A stretch of 64,000 nucleotides of DNA from Nitricoxidireducens sp046726235 (GTDB taxonomy: Bacteria > Pseudomonadota > Gammaproteobacteria > Burkholderiales > Rhodocyclaceae): assembly GCA_046726235.1 (NCBI GenBank), contig JBKPAD010000013.1, forward strand, positions 1 through 64,000, written 5' to 3'. The stretch's first letter is position 1; each line of letters opens with the position of its first letter. A program made the translations under genes and the position numbers. A model generated the notes under the pieces. That model saw only the letters and a list, made by a program, of their open reading frames with translations, was not told the origin of the DNA and did no database searches. This document shows, piece after piece, positions 59,203 to 64,000 of the stretch.

Positions 59203-59204
59203 CA

Positions 59205-59230
59205 AAGGGCCGCTAATGCGGCCCTTGTTC
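59205..59230 (+). terminator. Hairpin terminator after glnS
   Basis: AAGGGCCGC (59205-59213) pairs with GCGGCCCTT (59218-59226) around a TAAT loop directly after the glnS stop. The following GTTCCTTCTC is only moderately T-rich. Confidence 0.65.
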
Positions 59231-59500
59231 CTTCTCTCCTCGCCGAGGAGTCATGGGAGCGTCACTCCCGCGGTGGTGCTCAACAAGTCTTCAGGTTCCG
59301 TTCCGTCCTTGCCGTCCTTTCTTCGCTGAAGAATCCGACGAACCGCCTCACCAATCGCAGCAACGGTTCCAGCGTAGGCGCTTGCGCCGTCGTCTGCAAG
59401 CGGAGCGTCACTCTTTTTTGATCTGGATCAGAAATCTGCGACCCTCCTGCCGCTGCTGGCACGCATGGTAAGCTCTTGCCACATAAGACAGGAGAGAGAC
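59231..59500. other. 270-base region without a gene; direct repeat and FNR-like site
   Basis: No credible coding frame is present. GGAGCGTCACTC occurs twice (59256-59267 and 59402-59413). The second copy leads into a T-run and the FNR-like palindrome annotated separately. The rest shows no structure I can name. Confidence 0.5.
59418..59431. promoter_or_regulatory. FNR/ANR-type binding site
   Basis: TTGATCTGGATCAG matches the FNR consensus TTGAT-N4-ATCAA at nine of ten positions. Its centre is about 76 bases before ATG 59501. A TAAGCT hexamer with an upstream TG (59469-59474) could be the -10, placing the box near -57 of the start, within the usual upstream-activator range. It suggests low-oxygen control of the small cysteine protein. 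Confidence 0.55.
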
Positions 59501-59704
59501 ATGGCCGGCGGTTGGGGATGCCCCCATGAAGCCAACGACGCGTGCACGAAGGTGAACGGCCTGACGTGCGATCCGGGCATGAAGGGCTGCGTGCTCTACG
59601 GGCGCTACGTCTTCGCCAACGAGGACAAGAACCAGCGCCTGCGTGAAAAGAAGGCGCGCGAGGAGCAGGCGCAGGCCGCGCACAATCCCGGCGACCATCC
59701 CTGA
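59501..59704 (+). CDS. Small cysteine-containing protein of unknown function
   Basis: 67 residues beginning MAGGWGCPHEANDACTKVNGLTCDPGMKGCVLYGRYVF and ending in a charged helix (KNQRLREKKAREEQAQAAHNP). Four cysteines (one in W-G-C-P-H) at regular intervals suggest metal or cluster binding. ATG 59501 follows a GGAGAGA ribosome site. I know of similar small proteins in related bacteria but no function. The FNR-like box upstream and the KTSC/PPK2 genes downstream are its context. Confidence 0.75.
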   Translation: MAGGWGCPHEANDACTKVNGLTCDPGMKGCVLYGRYVFANEDKNQRLREKKAREEQAQAAHNPGDHP

Positions 59705-59714
59705 GCGCTTCGCC

Positions 59715-59984
59715 ATGGAGATGAAGAAGATCAACTCCGGCAAGCTGCGCGCGATCGGCTATGACGCCCGCGCACGCCGGCTGCGCGTGCAGCTCGACGA
59801 CGGCACGACGCTCGAATACAGCGCCGTCGGCGACGAGATCTGGCGCCGGCTCAGCGGCTCAGGTGCCGCCTGGAGCTATTACCGCGACAACATCGAGGAA
59901 GAATTCACCGCACGGCGCGTCTCCGGCGACGGCGACGCGGCGGAGACGAAGAACCCGTTGGACGACCTGTTCCGAAAGCCATGA
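59715..59984 (+). CDS. KTSC-domain protein
   Basis: 89 residues: MEMKKINSGKLRAIGYDARARRLRVQLDDGTTLEYSAVGDEIWRRLSGSGAAWSYYRDNI. The opening strand, I-G-Y-D, L-x-V-x-F/L-x-D-G-x-x-Y and F-x-x-x-I pattern match the KTSC domain (named from lysyl-tRNA-synthetase C-terminal-like repeats), often found alone or fused to other domains and of unclear function. The ATG 59715 is ten bases after the preceding stop, and the stop overlaps the PPK2 gene by ATGA. Confidence 0.82.
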   Translation: MEMKKINSGKLRAIGYDARARRLRVQLDDGTTLEYSAVGDEIWRRLSGSGAAWSYYRDNIEEEFTARRVSGDGDAAETKNPLDDLFRKP

Positions 59985-61090
59985 ATCCGAGACGCCCCAC
60001 GCCCCCGCGCTCCCCCGGCACCACCACTCCCAGCCCCCGCCGCACGCCGCGCGCGCGCCTCGCCGCCTCGGGCGACATCGGCCCGCTCGCCGCCCCCGGC
60101 ATCGAAGCGCATGTCGTCAAGGAAGCCAGCGAGGCCGCGCAGGAAGTCCGCCTGTCGGCGCTGCGCGACGTGCTCTCGGGCGTTCCGGGCGAGGAAGCGG
60201 CCGGCCTGCTGAAGGCGCTGCTCAAGCAGCAGCGCGCCGCCGTCGATCCGACCGCCCCGCACCCGGACGAGGCTCTCGCGCCCGGCTGGCGCGAAGGCGG
60301 CTACCCGTACCAGAACCTGATGACGCGCCGCACCTACGAGCGCGAGAAGTACCGCCTCCAGGTCGAACTGCTGAAGCTGCAGGCTTGGGTCAAGGAAACC
60401 GGCCAGCGCGTGGTGATCCTGTTCGAGGGGCGCGACGCCGCCGGCAAGGGCGGCACCATCAAGCGCTTCATGGAACACCTGAATCCGCGCGGTGCGCGCG
60501 TCGTCGCGCTCGAGAAGCCGAGCGAAATCGAACGCGGCCAGTGGTACTTCCAGCGCTATGTCCAGCACCTGCCGACCGCCGGCGAGATCGTGCTGTTCGA
60601 CCGCTCCTGGTACAACCGTGCCGGCGTCGAGCGCGTGATGGGCTTCTGCAGCGATTCCGAGTACGAGGAATTCATGCGCCAGGCGCCGGAATTCGAACGC
60701 ATGATGGTGCGCCAGGGCATCCACCTGATCAAGTTCTGGTTCTCGGTTTCCCGTTCCGAACAGCGCCGTCGCTTCAAGGAGCGCAAGGTGCATCCGCTCA
60801 AGCAGTGGAAGCTCTCGCCGATCGACCTCGCCTCGCTCGACAAGTGGGACGACTACACGAAGGCGAAGGAGGCGATGTTCTTCTACACCGACACCGCCGA
60901 CGCGCCATGGACCGTCATCAAGTCCGACTGCAAGAAGCGCGCGCGCCTCAATGCCATGCGCTACATCCTGCATCGCCTGCCTTACACGAACAAGGACACG
61001 GCGCGCATCGGCGCGCTCGACTCGCTGATCGTCGGCCGCGCGAACGTCGTCTACGAACGCGGCGAGAAGCAGGGCGTGCCGATACTCTAA
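59981..61090 (+). CDS. ppk2: Polyphosphate kinase 2 family protein (PPK2)
   Basis: 369 residues. A variable Pro/Arg-rich N-terminal ~100 residues precedes the PPK2 core: YEREKYRLQVELLKLQAWVKETGQRVVILFEGRDAAGKGGTIKRFMEHLNPRGARVVALEKPS, with Walker A GRDAAGKGG, then LFDRSWYNRAGVERVMGF (Walker B) and KWDDYTKAKEAMFFYTDT. This is the class I PPK2 type, which uses polyphosphate to phosphorylate nucleoside diphosphates. It overlaps the KTSC gene. It fits a polyphosphate-storing lifestyle, but does not prove it. Confidence 0.94.
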   Translation: MNPRRPTPPRSPGTTTPSPRRTPRARLAASGDIGPLAAPGIEAHVVKEASEAAQEVRLSALRDVLSGVPGEEAAGLLKALLKQQRAAVDPTAPHPDEALAPGWREGGYPYQNLMTRRTYEREKYRLQVELLKLQAWVKETGQRVVILFEGRDAAGKGGTIKRFMEHLNPRGARVVALEKPSEIERGQWYFQRYVQHLPTAGEIVLFDRSWYNRAGVERVMGFCSDSEYEEFMRQAPEFERMMVRQGIHLIKFWFSVSRSEQRRRFKERKVHPLKQWKLSPIDLASLDKWDDYTKAKEAMFFYTDTADAPWTVIKSDCKKRARLNAMRYILHRLPYTNKDTARIGALDSLIVGRANVVYERGEKQGVPIL

Positions 61091-61100
61091 GGATCCGACC

Positions 61101-62204
61101 ATGGCCGACATCTCCGCCCTGACCAACCCGCGCATCCAGGATCGCGACGGGCTGACCGAGTTCATCGAAGACCTCGGCGACCTGGTGCCGGCGATCGAGC
61201 GCGACATCGCGCGCCTCAAGAAGACGCCGGGCGACAACGCGCTGATCGCCAACCTGTTCCGCGCGCTGCACAACATCAAGGGCGACGCCTCGATCTGCAA
61301 GGTCGATGTCGGCGTGCTGGTCGCCCACCCGATCGAAACGCTGCTGGCGCGCCTGCGCAGCGGCGAGGTCGTCTTCTCGGACCTGCTCGCCGAAGTGACG
61401 CTGCTGGCGATGGACCGGCTCGAACTCGCGGTCGAGGCGCTCTCGGCCGGCAAGTCGTTCGCCAACCTGAAACTGATCGAACTCGTCGGCGGCCTCGAGG
61501 GCATGGCGACGGCGCCGGGCAGCGCGCTCGACGAACTCGCCGTCGGCCTGATCGAGACCGTCACCGGCTTCCGTCCGGTGCGCGCGACCTCGCAGGTGCG
61601 CCCGGTCCAGGGATCGGCGACGCGCGGCGGCGAGAGCGCCGCCAACGACCTGAAGTTCTTCCGCTCGCTGGCGCTGCAGTTCGAGGCGCGCTCGCCGCTC
61701 TTCAAGGGCCGCAGCGGACGCCTGCTGCGCCTCGCGCTCGACACCAACGCCGCCGCGGGCAAGGCCGTCGATCCGGTGCAACTCGAAGCCGCCGTCTACA
61801 TGCACGACGTCGGCATGATGTTCCTGCCCGAGTCGGTGTGGCTCAAGGTCGGCCAGCTCAGTGTCGACGAGAAGGAAGCGCTGCGCAGCCATCCGGCTTA
61901 TGCCGCAGGCCTGCTGGAACGCATGGAGGGCTGGCACGAGGCGGCGCAGATGGTCGCCCAGCACCACGAGATGGCCGACGGCGCAGGCTATCCGCAGCGC
62001 CTGAAGAGCGAAGGCATCTGCACCGGCGCCAAGATCCTCGCCATCGTCGACGCCTTCGAAGCGGTCACGCTCAAGCACAGCCATCGCGGCCAGAGCCGCT
62101 CGCTGCTGCGCGCGATCGCCGAGATCAACGCCTGCGACAACCAGTTCGCGCCCGAGTGGATCAGCCACTTCAACGGCGTCGTGCGGCGCATGGTCGAAAG
62201 CTGA
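61101..62204 (+). CDS. HPt domain plus HD-GYP domain signalling protein
   Basis: 367 residues. The N-terminal ~110 residues form an HPt four-helix domain with LFRALHNIKGDASICK (phospho-acceptor His near 58). The C-terminal HD-GYP domain has YMHDVGMMFLP, HPAYAAGLLERM, VAQHHEMADGAGYPQRLK and KILAIVDAFEAVT, the motifs of c-di-GMP phosphodiesterases. Such a fusion would let a histidine kinase phosphorelay control c-di-GMP breakdown. It is ten bases after ppk2. Confidence 0.88.
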   Translation: MADISALTNPRIQDRDGLTEFIEDLGDLVPAIERDIARLKKTPGDNALIANLFRALHNIKGDASICKVDVGVLVAHPIETLLARLRSGEVVFSDLLAEVTLLAMDRLELAVEALSAGKSFANLKLIELVGGLEGMATAPGSALDELAVGLIETVTGFRPVRATSQVRPVQGSATRGGESAANDLKFFRSLALQFEARSPLFKGRSGRLLRLALDTNAAAGKAVDPVQLEAAVYMHDVGMMFLPESVWLKVGQLSVDEKEALRSHPAYAAGLLERMEGWHEAAQMVAQHHEMADGAGYPQRLKSEGICTGAKILAIVDAFEAVTLKHSHRGQSRSLLRAIAEINACDNQFAPEWISHFNGVVRRMVES

Positions 62205-62236
62205 TCCGGCGCCGCCGGCGGCCTTGCGGCGGCCCT

Positions 62237-62242
62237 TATAAT
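62237..62242 (+). promoter_or_regulatory. TATAAT -10 candidate for fbp
   Basis: TATAAT lies 34 bases before ATG 62276 within a T-rich step (CTTATAATTGG) that stands out in the GC-rich background. A GC-rich hairpin-forming stretch (GCCGCC/GGCGGC) precedes it. No clear -35. Confidence 0.45.
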
Positions 62243-62275
62243 TGGCGACATTGCAACCATCATCGAAGTGAATCC

Positions 62276-63280
62276 ATGCCGCCGGTTACCCTCTCGCGCT
62301 TCCTGATCGAGGAAGAACGCAACAAGAAAGTCATCGGATCCGACCTCCGTTTCCTGGTCGAAGTCGTCTCGCGCGCCTGCAAGGCCATTTCCATCGCCAT
62401 CGGCAAGGGCAACCTCGCCGGCGTGCTCGGCCAGGCCGGCACCGACAACGTCCAGGGCGAGGCGCAGAAGAAGCTCGACGTAATCTCGAACGAGATCCTG
62501 CTCGAGGCCAACGAATGGGGCGGCCACCTCGCCGCCATGGCCTCCGAGGAAATGGAAGACCCGCACCTGATCCCGCATCGCTATCCGAAGGGCGAGTACC
62601 TGCTGGTGTTCGATCCGCTCGACGGCTCGTCAAACATCGACGTCAACATCTCGGTCGGCACCATCTTCTCGGTGCTGCGCTGCCCCGAGGGCGTCTCCGC
62701 GCTCGACGGCGAAGTGTTCCTGCAGCCCGGCACGCAGCAGGTCTGCGCCGGCTTCGCCGTGTACGGCCCGACGACGCTGCTGGTGCTGACGCTCGGCGAC
62801 GGCGTGCATTGCTTCACGCTCGACCGCGAGTTCGGCCACTTCGTGCTGACGCAGGAGAACATGCGCATTCCCAAGGACACGTCGGAGTTCGCAATCAACA
62901 TGTCGAACATGCGTTTCTGGGAAGCCCCGGTCAAGCGCTACGTCGACGAACTGCTCGCCGGCAAGGAAGGCCCGCGCGGCCGCGACTTCAACATGCGCTG
63001 GGTCGCCTCGATGGTCGCCGACGTCTTCCGCGTGCTGACGCGCGGCGGCGTCTTCATGTATCCGCTCGACAGCAAGATGAAGGACAAGGGCGGCAAGCTG
63101 CGCCTGATGTACGAGGCCAACCCGATGGCGATGATCGTCGAGCAGGCCGGCGGCCTGGCGACGACGGGCAAGCAGCGTATCCTCGACATCCGGCCGACTG
63201 CCCTGCATCAGCGCGTGCCGGTGATCCTCGGCTCGAAGAACGAAGTCGAACTCGTCGCGCGCTACCACCAGGAATCCTGA
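62276..63280 (+). CDS. fbp: Fructose-1,6-bisphosphatase class I
   Basis: 334 residues. NVQGEAQKKLDVISNEILLEA, MASEEMEDP, YLLVFDPLDGSSNIDVNISVGTIFSVL and KLRLMYEANPMAMIVEQAGG are class I FBPase motifs, with the D-P-L-D-G-S-S metal site intact. It dephosphorylates fructose-1,6-bisphosphate in gluconeogenesis or the Calvin cycle. The start is ATG 62276, matching the family's beginning; extension upstream overlaps the HD-GYP gene in another frame and is rejected. Confidence 0.96.
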   Translation: MPPVTLSRFLIEEERNKKVIGSDLRFLVEVVSRACKAISIAIGKGNLAGVLGQAGTDNVQGEAQKKLDVISNEILLEANEWGGHLAAMASEEMEDPHLIPHRYPKGEYLLVFDPLDGSSNIDVNISVGTIFSVLRCPEGVSALDGEVFLQPGTQQVCAGFAVYGPTTLLVLTLGDGVHCFTLDREFGHFVLTQENMRIPKDTSEFAINMSNMRFWEAPVKRYVDELLAGKEGPRGRDFNMRWVASMVADVFRVLTRGGVFMYPLDSKMKDKGGKLRLMYEANPMAMIVEQAGGLATTGKQRILDIRPTALHQRVPVILGSKNEVELVARYHQES

Positions 63281-63287
63281 CGCGGCG

Positions 63288-64000
63288 ATGGACCTGCGCA
63301 GCTACTCCGGCCTGCTGATCGACGACCTCCCCGAGATGCGTTCGTCGGTGCGCATCCAGCTCACCGATGCCGGCCTGGAGAAGTGCGACACGGCGCGCAA
63401 CGTCAAGGAAGCGATCGACAAGCTGTCGGCCAATCGCTACGACCTCATCGTCTGCGACTACAACCTCGGCCAGGGGGCCGACGGCCAGCAGTTCCTCGAG
63501 CTCGTGCGCCGCAAGCACCTGCTGCCGCTGTCGACGGCCTTCCTCATGATCACCGGCGAGACCGGCTACGAGCAGGTGTCCACGGCCGCAGAATTCGCGC
63601 CCGACGACTACCTGCTGAAGCCCTTCACCTCGCAGACGCTGCATACCCGGCTCGACCGCATCCTCGAGAAGAAGGAAGCCCTGCGCCCGATCTACAAGCA
63701 CATGGGCGAACGCGGCGACCGCAACCTCGCGCTCGCCGCCTGCGAGGAACTGCTGCTCGCCAAGTCGCGCTACACGCTCGACATCCTGCGTCTCAAGGGC
63801 GAGATGCTGCGCACGCTCGGGCGCAACGCCGAGGCGCTCGCGCTCTACGAAGGCGTGCTGGCGCAGCGCGCGACGCCCTGGGCGGACGTCGGCCGCGCGC
63901 GCGCCATCGCCGCGCTCGGGCGCGAGGACGAGGCCAAGGAGCACCTGCAGCGCGCGCTCGAGGCCTACCCGAACTATCTCGCCGCCTACGATTCGCTCGC
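63288..64000 (+). CDS. Response regulator with C-terminal TPR repeats (partial)
   Basis: At least 237 residues; runs off the right edge. A receiver domain (residues about 1-120) has LLIDDLPEMRSS (acidic pocket), IVCDYNLGQG with phospho-acceptor Asp57, ITGE and YLLKPF (Lys). TPR-like units follow from about residue 135 (NLALAACEELLLAKSRYTLDILRLKGEMLRTLGRNAEALALYEGVL, VGRARAIAALGREDEAKEHLQRALEAYP). The receiver-plus-TPR form suggests regulated protein-protein interaction rather than DNA binding. It is seven bases after fbp; whether it works with the nearby HPt/HD-GYP protein is unknown. Confidence 0.88.
   Translation, partial: MDLRSYSGLLIDDLPEMRSSVRIQLTDAGLEKCDTARNVKEAIDKLSANRYDLIVCDYNLGQGADGQQFLELVRRKHLLPLSTAFLMITGETGYEQVSTAAEFAPDDYLLKPFTSQTLHTRLDRILEKKEALRPIYKHMGERGDRNLALAACEELLLAKSRYTLDILRLKGEMLRTLGRNAEALALYEGVLAQRATPWADVGRARAIAALGREDEAKEHLQRALEAYPNYLAAYDSL

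Overview
The window is GC-rich, densely coding chromosomal DNA of a betaproteobacterium. The gene order murA-hisG-hisD ... hisB-hisH-hisA-hisF-hisI / hisE-hinT-tatA-tatB-tatC, preceded by mlaFED-mlaCB and an ibaG/bolA gene, the short-form HisG, a phasin, and many ATGA or TGATG gene overlaps are typical of Rhodocyclales and Burkholderiales. Rhodocyclales is my best guess, as an inference without any search. I saw no rRNA, tRNA, CRISPR array, insertion sequence, integrase or prophage gene.

Layout. (1) 1-5137: a filamentous-haemagglutinin-type two-partner secretion exoprotein and the start of a FecR-domain gene overlapping its end, both on the minus strand. (2) 5394-9197: small housekeeping and stress genes (methyltransferase, SrkA-like kinase, MsrA, DUF1059, secreted PHB-depolymerase-type esterase). 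(3) 9207-12749: a minus-strand operon with a fumarylacetoacetase-family hydrolase and a complete TRAP transporter (DctP, DctQ, DctM). (4) 12802-24293: Nif3-like protein, DegS-like protease, TatABC, HinT and the histidine genes. The his cluster is interrupted by an inverted hisC, an ankyrin lipoprotein and a small secreted-protein gene. (5) 24316-31353: MurA, BolA/IbaG, an ABC-2 exporter, and the Mla phospholipid-transport genes with mlaA inserted among them. (6) 31537-43454: an MSHA/type II-like pilus cluster of ten plus-strand genes: lipoprotein secretin, TPR protein, ATPase, platform protein, fused PilM/PilN-like protein, PilO-like protein, small secreted protein, an 882-residue GspK-like pseudopilin carrying a lectin-like region and two tandem repeats, and two classical prepilins. 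This is the most unusual part of the window. (7) 43459-48982: Kef-type antiporter, KdsD, KdsC, LptC, LptA, enoyl-CoA hydratase. (8) 48983-49861: a phasin gene with a consensus sigma-70 promoter flanked by TGCA-core sites, bounded by two terminators. (9) 49867-59202: molybdopterin-binding-domain protein, EI24/CysZ-like membrane protein, HrpA helicase, dual cyclic-nucleotide-binding protein, unknown secreted protein, fluoride channel, GlnRS. (10) 59501-64000: small cysteine protein behind an FNR-like box, KTSC protein, PPK2 kinase, HPt/HD-GYP protein, fructose-1,6-bisphosphatase, and a response regulator with TPRs cut by the window end.

Functionally the window mixes envelope biogenesis (Mla, Lpt, Kdo, MurA, Tat), surface structures (TPS exoprotein, MSHA-like pilus), carbon and phosphate storage (phasin, esterase, PPK2, crotonase) and signalling (HD-GYP, cyclic-nucleotide binding, response regulator). 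The strongest candidates for something undescribed are the giant pseudopilin as a possible pilus-tip lectin, the phasin operator architecture, the rearranged his cluster, and the anaerobic-type control of the small cysteine protein.
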